A stretch of DNA of 64,000 bases from Triplophysa rosa (taxonomy: Eukaryota > Chordata > Actinopteri > Cypriniformes > Nemacheilidae): contig NC_079900.1 in the NCBI RefSeq assembly GCF_024868665.1, positions 983,199 to 1,047,198 of the forward strand, written 5' to 3'. The notes beneath the pieces were generated by a model. That model saw only the letters and a list, made by a program, of their open reading frames with translations. It made no database searches and was not told the origin of the DNA. The translations under genes were made by a program, and so were the position numbers. How positions within the stretch are numbered: position 1 is the first letter of the stretch; every line of letters starts with the position of its first letter. Below, piece by piece: positions 12,026-40,647 of the stretch.

Positions 12026-13009
12026 AGAACACAACTTTGGTCAGATGAAATCTGCATCTCCATAAAGTTGGTCAGCAGCAGGAAGCATGAAGTGCTCTAA
12101 AACTTCCTGGTATACGGCTGCGTTGACCTTGGACCTCAGAAAACACAGTGGACCAACACCAGCAGATGACATGGCACCCCAAACCATCACTGACTGTGGA
12201 AACTTTACACTGGACCTCAAGCAACGTGGATTCTGTGCCTCTCCTCTCTTCCTCCAGACTCTGACGATTTCCAAAGGAAATGCAAAATTTACTTTCATCA
12301 GAGAACATAACTTTGGACCACTCAGCAGCAGTCCAGTCCTTTTTGTCTTTAGCCCAGGCGAGACGCTTCTGTCATGCTTCCTGCTGCTGACCAACTTTAT
12401 GGAGATGCAGATTTCATTTTCCAACAGGACTTGGCACCTGCACACAGTGCCAAAGCTACCAGTACCTGGTTTAAGGACCATGGTATCCCTGTTCTTAATT
12501 GGCCAGCAAACTCGCCTGACCTTAACCCCATAGAAAATCTATGGGGTATTGTGAAGAGGAAGATGCGATATGCCAGACCCAACAATGCAGAAGAGCTGAA
12601 GGCCACTATCAGAGCAACCTGGCCTCTCATAACACCTGAGCAGTGCCACAGACTGATCGACTCCATGCCACGCCGCATTGCTGCAGTAATTCAGGCAAAA
12701 GGAGCCCCAACTAAGTATTGAGTGCTGTACATGCTCATACTTTTCATGTTCATACTTTTCAGTTGGCCAAGATTTCTAAAAATCCTTTCTTTGTATTGGT
12801 CTTAAGTAATATTCTAATTTTCTGAGATACTGAATTTGGGATTTTCATTAGTTGTCAGTTATAATCATCAAATTAAAAGAAATAAACATTTGAAATATAT
12901 CAGCCTGTGTGTAATGAATGAATATAATATACAAGTTTCACTTTTTGAATGGAATTAGTGAAATAAATCAACTTTTGATGATATTCTAATTATATGACCA
13001 GCACCTGTA
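12026..13009 (+). pseudogene. Tc1-like transposase, 5' truncated and internally inverted
   Basis: From 12374 to 12721 the plus strand encodes the C-terminal part of a Tc1 transposase, including DFIFQQDLAPAHS, WPANSPDLNPIENLWG (DDE region) and a normal stop. The preceding segment, about 12036-12390, encodes the immediately upstream transposase part (KDWTAAEWSKVMFSDESK, VMVWGAMSSAGVGPL) on the minus strand. A 45-bp stretch around MLPAADQLYGDADF occurs at both ends in inverse orientation. The right terminal repeat ends at 13009 (CCAGCACCTGTA, with the TA). The N-terminal third and left terminal repeat are missing. The element is non-functional. Confidence 0.85.
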
Positions 13010-13880
13010 GTATCTCGGCGGAAGTAGTAGAACATCCGGGTATTTCTCGCCTACTGTTTTTTGCATACTGAAGTTTCGGACATACTATTCATGACTCATA
13101 CTCATTTTCGCCTACTATATAGCATGGAAGTACTTGATTTCGGATTCAGCCTGTGATTCAACGAGAATGACATGAATGAAAACACAGCAGAGAGAGAGTG
13201 AGAGAGACTCTCAATCATTAAAGACTGACAACTCTGAGCAAAATACGTTGGCTGAAAATGTGCACATGACCAGTCACAGCGTTCGGCCAGAACGTTTTGA
13301 TAGGGCGAACATTTTTTGGTCCCACGCCTTTCACAGACGATATATAATTATACAAATATTATTTGACCACTATACTTCTTGATTGCTATCAGGATGTCAA
13401 GAGATTTCCAACCAACATGACAAAAAATGTTTCTGGACAGGATCACCCACCCTGCCTTTAAATGCAGTTCAAATTTGAGAAATGTTGATGTCAGGTTTAA
13501 TTGTTGCTGGGTAAAGTGGTGTTTCATTTTGAGCTTAGCCATCGATTGCCCTTCCCACATTCTAGTAGATAGGACTTGGTCTAGTATGACTGAGCTGCCC
13601 AGTGTCCAGAGGCATTGCAAACATGGCCGCCAAGTGTGGAGAATTTGCCTAAAGAGACTTTGGTTTATCAAATAAGATGAATGAAAACGCAGCAGATTGT
13701 TCTGTTGTTCTTACTCCTTCACTACTATAATCAGATACAGCTGGGCGGAATGTAAATAGTTTCTAGTGTATTCATGTCTATTAATAGTTACTTGTGTATG
13801 AATATGTAAAACAAGAAAAGCAAACGCGTTTGTATGGGAAATCATTTTTAATCAATAAAACAGCCACTGTACAGTGTTGG
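13010..13880. repeat. Dispersed repeat segments, including a 13190-13690 block shared with the mast1 upstream region
   Basis: 13190-13690 is similar, in the same orientation, to 24790-25175 just upstream of mast1. Shared blocks include GCAAACATGGCCGCCAAGTG, TTGTTGCTGGGTAAAGTGG and GATAGGACTTGGTCTAGTA. There is no gene here: the ATG in the block opens a nine-codon frame only. 13010-13150 looks like another dispersed fish repeat. Confidence 0.6.
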
Positions 13881-14610
13881 ACTTTTGAGGCAGTCCTGCA
13901 TGTTCAAAATTCAAAGAGAAACTTTTAAGTTCAAAACTGAAGTTTATTCATCAGATTTCAAAGAGTAACAAAGCTTTGGGTTGTCAGATGATCTCCACAC
14001 TCCACCACAAGCCAACAACAACAACAACCCAGATTATTTAAAAACACACATATTTATACAGTATTTGACGTCGTTCTCATTTTCTGACTCCTCCTCTGTC
14101 TCCAGGGAGTATTGCTCCTTGGCAACCAATCACCGTGCACCACGTTTATCTGACTCCATCCTTCTTTGTTAGTTCCTACAAAACAACATATTTTTCACCG
14201 CAAAAACACTCAATCATCTAATACTTTAATTATGCAGCGTTGTTTCTTAATCCTATGGTTCATTAAAACACATCACAACTCATGATTATACTTAAAACAT
14301 ATGCAGTGGATTAATTCATAACATTCCTTCTCTGTGTGACTCTTTGAGTGTGTGTGCTGACTTAGTTAGACTTGTCAAAACAAGCTGTTCTGTGTCTGCA
14401 CGTACACACAGAGTTTGTTCCTCTTTGTGGTTTTCACCCCCTCTTTTCCTGTTCTTGTCACACACACTCTGTCTTTATCACAGTAATTTTCCACTGAGTA
14501 AAATAGCAAGCACATGATAAAAGCACACAGCTTAATGATTTAATGAAAGAAAACACTTATTGATTATATTGGTAATTAAATCATACTTCTAACTGAATAA
14601 TATTTCCACA
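13881..14610 (-). mobile_element. LTR-like repeat, copy 2
   Basis: Inverse-orientation copy of the 5154-5970 element. It starts on this strand at ACTTTTGAGGCAGTCCTGCA and ends at ATAATATTTCCACA. It is somewhat shorter than copy 1 through internal indels. Together they form an inverted repeat pair about 8 kb apart. Confidence 0.6.
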
Positions 14611-15107
14611 AGAGTCAACAGCAGACTTAGCACGCCTGTTACATGCATTCAGGCCTTACACTTATAAGTGTTATAAGTGTGTAACTCTCCGAGACGTATT
14701 GCAGATGAGCAAACTATATTGCAGAGGTAAATGCAGCCGTCAAATAGACGTAAGCCAGATGGAGCGTGCTACCAGGGGTACTAAACATCTCCATTTTCTG
14801 GTTAGAATAACATGACAATTTACCCAAGGTAGAATAATCGGTATCATCAATTGCAGATCTAATCAGTTTTATCGTACTATTAAAAAATGTAGCAAAACCT
14901 TCACGCATAGTTACAGGGGGCTGATAGGTAATTATAAGGGTTGTTATTTAAAAGACGATCTATGGTAGAGAACACTCTTCTTGGATGTTGTCTATTTTCG
15001 TTAATAATCTTTGAATAAAATAGCTGTAACCGGTTTCATGAACAGTACACAAAAGCGCTCTCTAGATGTGATGTAGAAATACACTTTTTGTTTGCCTGGA
15101 CTGATCA

Positions 15108-16356
<1,249 letters not shown>

Positions 16357-17061
16357 ATCTGAAATGAACACATTACATTCTTTAAATCAGGGGGGACAAT
16401 ACATACCTTTTAAATAACAAAACACTTAAAATTGATAACAAATTCTGCATTTACATCAGCCTGTTCAAAACACACACGTTTCTTTTGAGCAGAAATATAC
16501 ACAAGAGCTTAAAATAATGATGAAATATTAATGAAAATAGCTGCAATTCATTCAGAAAGCAATTTTTTATGCTGCCAGTGTGTGTAAAGTGCTTCGAAAC
16601 AGTCAATTATTTTGGTTCAACAACTGATTCGAAGAAGCATCATTTCCTAGTTAAATTTGTTGTTAAAACACTTAAACTTCAGGTAAGTTTAGAATTTATC
16701 TTTGTTTCCAACCGAATCGTGCTTTACAGAAGTCACGTGATTGACGACAAAAAAGTCTCACTTTACGCCTTCACAAATGGGTAAATTACTATTAATAAAT
16801 TAATATTATATGGATAAATTGTGGCGAAACCAAACACGCGCGCGCGCACACATTTGTGCATTAAACATATTATGACGACGCTTCTTTTCAACAGGCTTTT
16901 AGCTGCTACAAACAGACGGCGCTGTTTTCGATTCTCTCAAAGGTTTGAATCTTTAGTGAGGCTTCATTTCATCCATATGGATCTGGAAATGAAGCTTTAC
17001 CAAAGCTCTGAAATCAAATATAATGATTTTATATTCTGGAGAAAAAAAACAACGTACTTAC

Positions 17062-17150
17062 CTCAGTCACTTCAGAATAGAGGCTATCGGCTTGCAGGTT
17101 GTGACTAGAAGGGATACAGCTACGGCCGGAAGTGATGCCTGCGCGTCATT
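17062..17150 (-). promoter_or_regulatory. Non-coding first exon and promoter region of zinc-finger copy A
   Basis: On the minus strand an exon ends ...GAAGTGACTGAG followed by donor GTAAGTACG, pairing with the acceptor at 16359. The exon carries a stop in frame with the downstream ATG, so it is 5' UTR. The region above it holds CG-rich stretches and a GCGCATGCGT NRF1-like palindrome near 17161, consistent with a promoter. Copy B has the same arrangement. Confidence 0.6.
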
Positions 17151-18000
17151 ACTCACACTGCGCATGCGTCCCTCGCTCGCAACCATCATGTTTAGGTGCA
17201 TATCGCCATCTCGTGTCTTCCAGTGCAGTTTACAAACCAACTTATGCCGTTAATGCAACGAACATTCTGTGAAAATGTAAGCTCAATATCTTTAATAAAG
17301 ACTGAATGGGACCTTGTGAAAGATTATAGTGAAATTAATTATTGAAACTGAACTGTGATGTGGCCAACAGATGGCACAGTTGCACAACAGCACAAATGTG
17401 ACCCTGGTTTTATGGTCCAATTTTTAAAAATTAAGGTTTATGCATCATTTTAAAGATGAATAAATACGCTTTTTATTTATGTATGATTTGTTAGGATCAA
17501 ACAACAGTTGGCCAAAATACAACTATATGAAAAAAATGGAAATCGGCTTTAAATTATATATAATTGCACTGCTTACGACACACAAACAGAAAGCTCATGA
17601 TGACAATGAATTTACATCAGGATTTAGATCACTCTATAGTGACATTTTACTTAGAAAACAGATGAGCAGATCTATAGTGACGTCATCAATCTTGTGTACT
17701 GCTACCATAAGTGAACACGTTTGAGTAAGCATCTGTTCAGAGTAAACACAATCACGACTTTAAACTACCGTCATTAAAACAGTTAAGACTATTTAAGACA
17801 TTATCATCCACCATTATCGTATACTTTATACATTATGAGAATATACTGATAAACACAGTAGCAAGATGCTTGCAGTTTGGTTATTTATTCAGTAATAAAG
17901 CTGACCGAGCCAGAGAGAGAGACAGTATCAACTTTAAAAAATCTAAATCTGAATAAAATGCATTTTATAATGGCTAAAAATATATAGTATATATTAAGTT

Positions 18001-18267
18001 GGTAACACTTCAGTATAGGGGGCAATTCTCACTATTAACTAGTTGTTATTAGCATGCATATTATTGGCATATTGGCTGTTTATTAGCACTTATAAAGCAC
18101 ATATTCTGCATAACAATACTCTACATCCCCAATCCTACCCAATACCTAAACCTAACAACTACCTTACTAACTATTAATAAGCAACAAATTAAGAGTTTAT
18201 TAGGGAAAAAGTCGTAGTTAATGATTTGTTAATAGTGAGTATTGCCCCCTATACTGAAGTGTGACAA
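18001..18267. mobile_element. MITE with long terminal inverted repeats
   Basis: The left end is GTAACACTTCAGTATAGGGG and the right end, reverse-complemented, is GTCACACTTCAGTATAGGGG. The inverted match runs about 37 bp per side. No coding capacity. It is a common teleost MITE type. Confidence 0.85.
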
Positions 18268-18629
18268 TTAAGTTCGCAATTTCTTTTGGTTAATAATATG
18301 TACAGTATGTTTCTGACCAACAAGATTAAAATGTATACAAATACGACAAATATCGTCTTTATTCTCTTTCTTTATTATTTTAGCATTTATTTTACATATT
18401 GTCTATCTTACAGCACCCGATTAGTGTGTCTTCATTAATGTCTGTGTCTGGCCTGTGCGTGCAACCATTTAATGTCACTCAAAAAGAAAATGGCAGACTC
18501 CTCAGGTCAAATGAGTATTACATTGAGGGTTTTTTAAAGAAATGAAATATTCTATGTTTCTAATGACAAATGCTAGTAGTGTAAGGACATTACAACGTAT
18601 TGAGCCATACATGTGTCTATACCCAGGGT

Positions 18630-18990
18630 TACATTTAATAATGCTGTTTCAGTATTATGACCTTGTCTGAAACCTGACTGATATTGTTCCTGAATATTAT
18701 ATTAATCTAAGAATTGATAAAGTTGTTGTAATACAACTTTTTCTAAAATCTTACTTAAAAACTGTAATGATACAAATACGTCTGTACTTTTCTGGAAGAG
18801 ATGAGTCTAGGTTTCTTTTCTTTGAAAGAGACTCCACAACAGCACATTTAAAAGCATTAGGAAAATCACCCATCAACAGTTGACTATGTCAAGGACAAGG
18901 TCTATCAGGCAGTGCAACACCCTTTTAAAGAATAGCGTTGGTATAGGGTCTTGCAAAAGACTCTCTTTAGTAACAGTCCCTGATAGCACA
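18630..18990 (-). pseudogene. L2/CR1-type LINE reverse-transcriptase relic
   Basis: The minus strand reads in order LSKILEKVVLQQLYQFLD, a stop, NIQEQYQSGFRQGHNTE and TALLN, the conserved RT block of L2/CR1 LINEs. Several stops and frameshifts interrupt it. Confidence 0.7.
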
Positions 18991-19310
18991 CATACATCTG
19001 GCTTACGTCTTTTTCACATCTGCATTTACTTCTCCAATACATAGTTTGCTGATCTGCAATACGTCTCGGAGATGTCTGCGGTCGGACATTATATAGACAT
19101 CAGATGTTTATGATTTAAAATGTATGTAAACCTGCTCTTTCTAAGATGTTTAGCAGATGGTTTTACACAGCAAATGTTTTCCAGATCTTTAGCAGACGTA
19201 TTACAGATGTACATACGTCTCCGAGACGTATTGCAGATGAGCAAACTATATTGCAGAGGTAAATGCAGACGTCAAATAGACGTAAACCAGATGGAGCGTG
19301 CTACCAGGGG
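18978..19310. mobile_element. MITE (CCCTGATAGCAC termini)
   Basis: The termini are CCCTGATAGCACAC and, reverse-complemented from the right, CCCCTGGTAGCACGC. Sub-terminal repeats of the AGACGT/ACGTCT type recur many times. Its right half is also at 14687-14778, where the segmental duplication breaks. A third, left-end copy is at 54610. Confidence 0.75.
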
Positions 19311-19598
19311 TACTAAACATCTCCATTTTCTGGTTAGAATAACATGACAATTTACCCAAGGTAGAATAATCGGTATCATCAATTGCAGATCTAATCAGTT
19401 TTATCGTACTATTAAAAAATGTAGCAAAACCTTCACGCATAGTTACAGGGGGCTGATAGGTAATTATAAGGGTTGTTATTTAAAAGACGATCTATGGTAG
19501 AGAACACTCTTCTTGGATGTTGTCTATTTTCGTTAATAATCTTTGAATAAAATAGCTGTAACCGGTTTCATGAACAGTACACAAAAGCGCTATCTCTA

Positions 19599-20816
19599 AA
19601 CTGCGTTTACATGGACTGATCGGATTGAATTTAATCAGATTGTGCAATCTGAATGTAGTGTTTACATGAAAGGTCAATTAAGTGATCTGATTGATGTGCG
19701 TGTTTACATGACAAGCTTCAAATCCGATATAATCTGCTGACATGCGCACACTGCATAAGTGTTCACCATATACCCACTAAAACAGTGTTTTAAAGCACAT
19801 GTTGTGTATATTTTATTTTACAAACGGCACAATTTTTTTTTACAGTCTATAAAGGCAGAGTAATGTGTCGTGCCAATGAAGCACAAGCACACCCGATGCG
19901 GTTTTACCATGGTAACCATGGTAAAACCATGACAAAACTACCAACACCCACCAGAACGTCTGCAAGCAAACAATAATTAAAATAAATGTTTAGCAACAGC
20001 TAATACCGAACTTTAGAAGTGATGATATGCGGATTCATATATTAGCATTAACGATAAACGGAGACGGGCGCGGAGGACGCGGGTATCATTATAATATTCA
20101 CACAAACAACTCCTCAAACAATGTTGTAAGCACAGATGTGTTTATTTTGTCACAGACACCAGCATAATAATGTACAATTCATAAACGTAAAATAATGTCT
20201 ACATATCAATGAAGCAAGGTCGTTACAGCGACTTACCATGGTAAAAACAGTTCATTCTTCCAAAGCTAATGTAAGTAAACGATAAATAAAAGCATGTTCA
20301 GTAGCCTACTACGCATATAAATTACATTTTATGATTCGATATTTTAGCCTACAGTATGTTTGTACATCTGCAAATGTATCGTGTTTTAAAAAGGAACTGG
20401 GAAATTGCAGTTAAAAACTCACTCCAGGGAAACAGTTAAGACATTTTAAATGCATAGAAACATTAATATGTTCATTTAGAGTGGCAAGCATGTGAAAATG
20501 TGTACCGCTTTGTCAGATTTATGGTTTTTGGTTTCTTTTGCAGCAGCTGCTCCGTTTCGTGCGGCATACGCCCATATGTCTGTACGTGCCAGCGTCGTCT
20601 TTGCACATGCGCACAATTTCCTATTTCGGTTGTTAATCTGATCAAGTGTTTATATGTCCTATCAAGCGGATTACAAACGGTATAAATCACCCTTTACAAT
20701 CCCACTGAAATTTCAATAGGCTTGGGCATTTTTAATCTGATTGACGTGTTTATATGGAGCGTTTTCATTCGGATTGGATTTTTAATCGGATTACATTGGT
20801 CTATATAAACGCAGTT
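19599..20816. mobile_element. TA-flanked DNA transposon inside duplication copy B
   Basis: The left end is AACTGCGTTTACATGGACTG and the right end, reverse-complemented, is AACTGCGTTTATATAGACCA. Copy A keeps the empty site (CGCTCTCTAGATGTG), while copy B has TA on each side of the insert, so the boundaries and 2-bp TA duplication are direct. TA points to the Tc1/mariner/IS630 group. No transposase is evident. It contains a near-perfect palindrome around 19909-19937 (TTTTACCATGGT and its complement). Confidence 0.85.
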
Positions 20817-20936
20817 TAGATGTGATGTAGAAATACACTTTTTGTTTGCCTGGACTGATCAGTTGAAGGGTTCCTCACTAGTGTGACGTCTCATGTGTGT
20901 TTTTTTAAGGACACCTTCACTTCTGAAAGTCTTTCC

Positions 20937-22511
20937 TCACCGAAAGCAGGCAAAAGGTTTAATTCCAGTGTGAGTTCTCATGTGTGTCTTAAGGGTACTT
21001 TCACATCTGAAACTCTTTCCACACTGTTGACATGTGAATGGTTTCTCTCCGGTGTGAATTCTCATGTGCCTCTTAAGGTGAACTGTTTGGGTAAAACTCT
21101 TTTCACACTGATGACATGCAAAAGGTTTCTCTCCGGTGTGAATTCTCATGTGTGTTTTAAGGTTACTTATAATTGTAAAACTCTTTCCACACTGAAGGCA
21201 TGTAAATGGTTTCTCTCCAGTGTGAATTCTCATGTGTTTCCTAAAGTTACCGCCACATGTAAAACACTTTCCACACTGAAGGCATGTAAATGGTTTCTCT
21301 TCAGCGTGAATTTTCATGTGTCTATTAAGGATACTTTTAATTGTAAAACTCGTTCCACACTGTTGGCATGTAAATGGTTTCTCTCCAGTGTGAATTCTCA
21401 TGTGTGTCTTAAGGTCTCCTTCATTTGTGAAAGTCTTTCCACACTGTTGGCATGCAAATGGTTTCTCTCCAGTGTGAATTCTCATGTGTTTCCCAAGGTT
21501 GCCGCCACATGTGAAACTCTTTCCACACTGTTGGCATGTGAATGGTTTCTCTCCGGTGTGAATTCTTATGTGTTTCTTAAGGCTATCTGAGTGTTTAAAA
21601 CTCTTTCCACACTGTTGACATGTGAATGGTTTCTCTCCAGTGTGAATTCTCATGTGTCTCCCAAGATTACCACCGCATGTGAAACTCTTTCCACACTGTT
21701 GGCATATGAACGGTTTCTCTCCGGTGTGAATTCTTATGTGTGTCTTAAGGTCACCTTCATTTGTGAAACTCTTTCCACACTGTTGGCATGTGAACGGTTT
21801 CTCTCCAGTGTGAATTCTCATGTGCCTGCTAAGGTATCTTTTAAAGGCAAAACTCGTCCCGCACAGATGACACGTGAATAGCTTCTCGCCAGTGTGATTT
21901 CCCATGTGTGTCTTAAGGCGTCCTTTACTTGTGAAACTCTTTCCACACTGTTGGCATGTAAAGGAGTTGTCTCCAGTGTGAATTCTCATGTGTATCTTAA
22001 TGTTACCCGAGTTTGAAAACCTTTTTCCACACTGATGACATGTCCTCATGTGTGTCCGAAAGTAACTTTCCGATGTAAAACTCTTTCCACACTGTTGGCA
22101 TGTGAACGGTTTCTCTCCAGTGTGAATTCTCATGTGCCTGCTAAGGACTGCTTTAAAGCCAAAACTCGTCCCGCACAGATGACACGTGAATAGCTTCTCG
22201 CCAGTGTGAGTTCTCATGTGTGTCTTAAGATTACCAGAGTTTGAAAACCTTTTTCCACACTGATGACATGTCCTCATGTGTGTCCGAAAGTAACTTTCCG
22301 ATGTAAAACTCTTTCCACACTCACGGCACGTGAAAGGTTTCTCTTCACTGCGAGTTCTCATCTGTCCGTCTTTTGGAGTTCTCTTTCCATGCTTTTTGTC
22401 TCCTGCTGTCAGAGTTCCTTTTTGTGAAGCATTCTGTATTGGTTTTACATACTGCTGTTTCTCATCAGCTTCATTCAGTTTTGATTGACTGAACATGTTC
22501 ACTTCCGTCAT
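20937..22511 (-). CDS. C2H2 zinc-finger protein, copy B (C-terminal finger lost by nonsense)
   Basis: Start at ATG 22509-22511 directly after the acceptor, as in copy A. The product is 524 aa with the same N-terminal 60 aa and first three fingers as copy A. It then has a different array: 17 C2H2 units in all, mostly CQQCGKSF type. A block containing the linker-less double finger ([19 protein letters not shown]) occurs twice, so fingers 1-3 were duplicated internally. The frame stops at TGA (20937-20939) where the second Cys codon of an 18th finger should be; the remaining finger sequence is still readable below it. No KRAB or other effector domain is seen. The CG-rich promoter and non-coding exon 1 lie above 23216. 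Confidence 0.88.
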   Translation of the reverse strand: MTEVNMFSQSKLNEADEKQQYVKPIQNASQKGTLTAGDKKHGKRTPKDGQMRTRSEEKPFTCRECGKSFTSESYFRTHMRTCHQCGKRFSNSGNLKTHMRTHTGEKLFTCHLCGTSFGFKAVLSRHMRIHTGEKPFTCQQCGKSFTSESYFRTHMRTCHQCGKRFSNSGNIKIHMRIHTGDNSFTCQQCGKSFTSKGRLKTHMGNHTGEKLFTCHLCGTSFAFKRYLSRHMRIHTGEKPFTCQQCGKSFTNEGDLKTHIRIHTGEKPFICQQCGKSFTCGGNLGRHMRIHTGEKPFTCQQCGKSFKHSDSLKKHIRIHTGEKPFTCQQCGKSFTCGGNLGKHMRIHTGEKPFACQQCGKTFTNEGDLKTHMRIHTGEKPFTCQQCGTSFTIKSILNRHMKIHAEEKPFTCLQCGKCFTCGGNFRKHMRIHTGEKPFTCLQCGKSFTIISNLKTHMRIHTGEKPFACHQCEKSFTQTVHLKRHMRIHTGEKPFTCQQCGKSFRCESTLKTHMRTHTGIKPFACFR

Positions 22512-23215
22512 ATCTGAAATGAACACATTACATTCTTTAAATCAGGGGGGACAATACATACCTTTTAAATAACAAAACACTTAAAATTGATAACAAATTC
22601 TGCATTTACATCAGCCTGTTCAAAACACACACGTTTCTTTTGAGCAGAAATATACACAAGAGCTTAAAATAATGATGAAATATTAATGAAAATAACTGCA
22701 ATTCATTCAGAAAGCGATTTTTTATGCTGCCAGTGTGTGTAAAGTGCTTCGAAACAGTCAATTATTTTGGTTCAACAACTGATTCGAAGAAGCATCATTT
22801 CCTAGTTGAATTTGTTGTTAAAACACTGAAACTTCAGGTAAGTTTAGAATTTATCTTTGTTTCCAACCGAATCGTGCTTTACAGAAGTCACGTGATTGAC
22901 GACAAACAAAGTCTCACTTTACGCCTTCACAAATGGGTAAATTACTATTAATAAATTAATATTATATGGATAAATTGTGGCGAAACTAAACACGCACGCG
23001 CACACATTTGTGCATTAAACATTTTATGACGACGCTTCTTTTCAACAGGCTTTTAGCTGCTACAAACAGACGGCGCTGTTTTCGATTCTCTCAAAGGTTT
23101 GAATCTTTAGTGAGGCTTCATTTCATCCATATGGATCTGGAAATGAAGCTTTACCAAAGCTCTGAAATCAAATATAATGATTTTATATTCTGGAGAAAAA
23201 AAACAACGTACTTAC

Positions 23216-23305
23216 CTCAGTCACTTCAGAATAGAGGCTATCGGCTTGCAGGTTGTGACTAGAAGGGATACAGCTACGGCCGGAAGTGATGCCTGCGCGT
23301 CATTA
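23216..23305 (-). promoter_or_regulatory. Non-coding first exon and promoter region of zinc-finger copy B
   Basis: Same donor (GTAAGTACG on the minus strand) and surrounding sequence as at 17062-17150, including the GCGCATGCGT motif (near 23315). Near-identity implies the whole transcription unit was duplicated with its promoter. Confidence 0.6.
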
Positions 23306-23857
23306 CTCACACTGCGCATGCGTCCCTCGCTCGCAACCATCATGTTTAGGTGCATATCGCCATCTCGTGTCTTCCAGTGCAGTTTACAAACCAACTTATG
23401 CCGTTAATGCAACGAACATTCTGTGAAAATGTAAGCTCAATATCTTTAATAAAGACTGAATGGGACCTTGTGAAAGATTATAGTGAAATTAATTATTGAA
23501 ACTGAACTGTGATGTGGCCAACAGATGGCACAGTTGCACAACAGCACAAATGTGACCCTGGTTTTATGGTCCAATTTTTAAAAATTAAGGTTTATGCATC
23601 ATTTTAAAGCTGAATAAATACGCTTTTTATTTATGTATGATTTGTTAGGATCAAACAACAGTTGGCCAAAATACAACTATTTGAAAAAAATTGAAATCGG
23701 CTTTAAATTATATATAATTGCACTGCTTACGACACACAAACAGAAAGCTCATGATGACAATGAATTTACATCAGGATTTAGATCACTCTATAGTGACATT
23801 TTACTTAGAAAACAGATGAGCAGATATATAGTGACGTCATCAATCTTGTGTACTGCT

Positions 23858-24785
23858 GCACAGTGTCATTGTGCAAGACTCATCACAGTCTGTGAATCAT
23901 TACAAGCTCAACCACAGCACATGACATACAGATGATCAGTGTTGTATTTGATATCCTGATAACCAAACACTTATGTCTACAATCTAATTCCAAATCAAAA
24001 TATTTGTTCTCACCTTCTGATCATGAGAAATTCTGGGCTGTGTCAAACTCAGAAGGATGTCTCAGTAGACTTGCTTGAGAGGTTCTTTTGTGATCTTTCA
24101 GTTAAACGTACTCACACCACGTGAACGCTTGCAGGACTAAGAATACACATCTGAGTTTCCTCCTTTGAGCTATAGCACTTTTAACAACCTATGTTGCAAA
24201 CCAAAGCAAACATGAAGTTCGTTTAACATTACAAAATGTTACCTGTTTCCTGTATGCTTACAGGATGTAGTTCAGACGGCAACGAGGCCTTGCAGATTCA
24301 GAGCTTCAACCTCGCCAGTTACAGCTTCTAATTCTAATCTCATCCGATACCAATTTCATGAAGCTCTTATTTATTCTTTCTTGTTGCCTAATTAATCTGA
24401 TCATCTGTCATGCTTTGGAGATGATTCTTCCCTGGTTCTGTCCCGTTCTTCTTTCTTCTGCGTCTTTCTTTCTTCTTCTGCATTTTATTGTCCTAGTCTT
24501 GTTTTCTTTGAAAACCTTGTAAAATGAAACCACTCCGGTCAGTTTCTTGTAATTGATTGGCAGTGTGCACTTTATCTGTTGGATCCATTGCATTGGCTAC
24601 AACATTAGATGAGACACAACATCAAGTCTGTCTCAATTGTTACAGAACAAAATGACCAAGGTGTTTAACATAGAATTCTATAAATCGTGAAATGATCAAA
24701 TGTCATTGTAATCATTAGGCTATATGTTTCAAATATATGTTTTCATGACCATGCCTGCTGTGATGACTCTTTTGGGGAGGAGTGT
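23858..24785. other. Intergenic, no gene recognised
   Basis: Unique-looking sequence between the zinc-finger block and the mast1 upstream repeat. No splice-bounded coding segment was recognised. Confidence 0.45.
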
Positions 24786-24836
24786 CGGCTTAGAGAGAGA
24801 GAGAGAGCGAGAGAGAGAGAGCGAGAGAGAGAGACT
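24786..24836. repeat. (AG)n microsatellite
   Basis: Near-uninterrupted GA dinucleotides with occasional CG substitutions, at the left edge of the block that is also found near 13190. Confidence 0.9.
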
Positions 24837-25179
24837 CAATCTTTAAAGACTGACGACTCTGGACGAAGGGCTCTGTACGGTGTTGTGCAGGGATTGTCAG
24901 TTGCGCATGCGCTAAACCTGGGAAAAGGGGCTTTAACTGCAGTTCAAATTTGAGAAACGTTGATGTCATGTTCAGTTGTTGCTGGGTAAAGTGGTGTTTC
25001 ATTTTGACCTTATCATCGATTGCCCTTCCCCCATTCAAGTAGATAGGACTTGGTCTAGTAGGCTATGACTGAGCTGCCCACTTCCCTGAGGCGTCGCAAA
25101 CATGGCCGCCAAGTGTGGAGACTTTGCCTAAAGAGACTTTGGTTTATCGAATAAAATGAATGAAAACACAGCAGATTAG

Positions 25180-25460
25180 AGAGGGGGGACGGGCTCGCTG
25201 GCATTCGAGTTGGTCTCGCGCACGCACGCACGTTCTTTATGACGTCACGAGCGTGCAATCGCGAATCCTCCGCTCGGTCTGTCTCTCGGCGGATCGATAT
25301 GAGCTCGGTTACGATCGCTCGTGAAGCGTACGGATGAGAGCGTCCATATCCACACGTCTCTCGTGACGCGCGTCCTCGGGTGATCCGGTCACGCGACGCC
25401 TCCAGCGGGACTGCGATCCCCGGTTTCGTCTGACCCTCGCGCATCTCTACCGGACACACG
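25180..25460 (+). promoter_or_regulatory. mast1: Promoter/5' UTR region of mast1 (CpG-rich, CRE)
   Basis: The 280 bp before the start codon are markedly CG-rich compared with the rest of the window. They contain a perfect CRE, TGACGTCA (25240-25247), several CGCG stretches and alternating CACGCACGCACG. No TATA box is obvious. This fits a CpG-island promoter for a neural kinase gene. The exact transcription start cannot be set from sequence alone. Confidence 0.6.

Positions 25461-40647
<15,187 letters not shown>

Larger units (their letters stand above)
19219..23857. repeat. Segmental duplication, copy B
   Basis: Second copy of the 14687-17703 block, expanded by a 1218-bp transposon (19599-20816) and a longer finger array. 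Coordinates in the 5' half of the gene map to copy A by a constant offset of about 6154-6155 bp. Confidence 0.9.

Noticed and set aside
20883..21881. Plus-strand frames of 235 and 96 aa opposite the zinc-finger gene
   Set aside because: Antisense shadow of the repeated C2H2 codons; the periodic peptide mirrors finger spacing.
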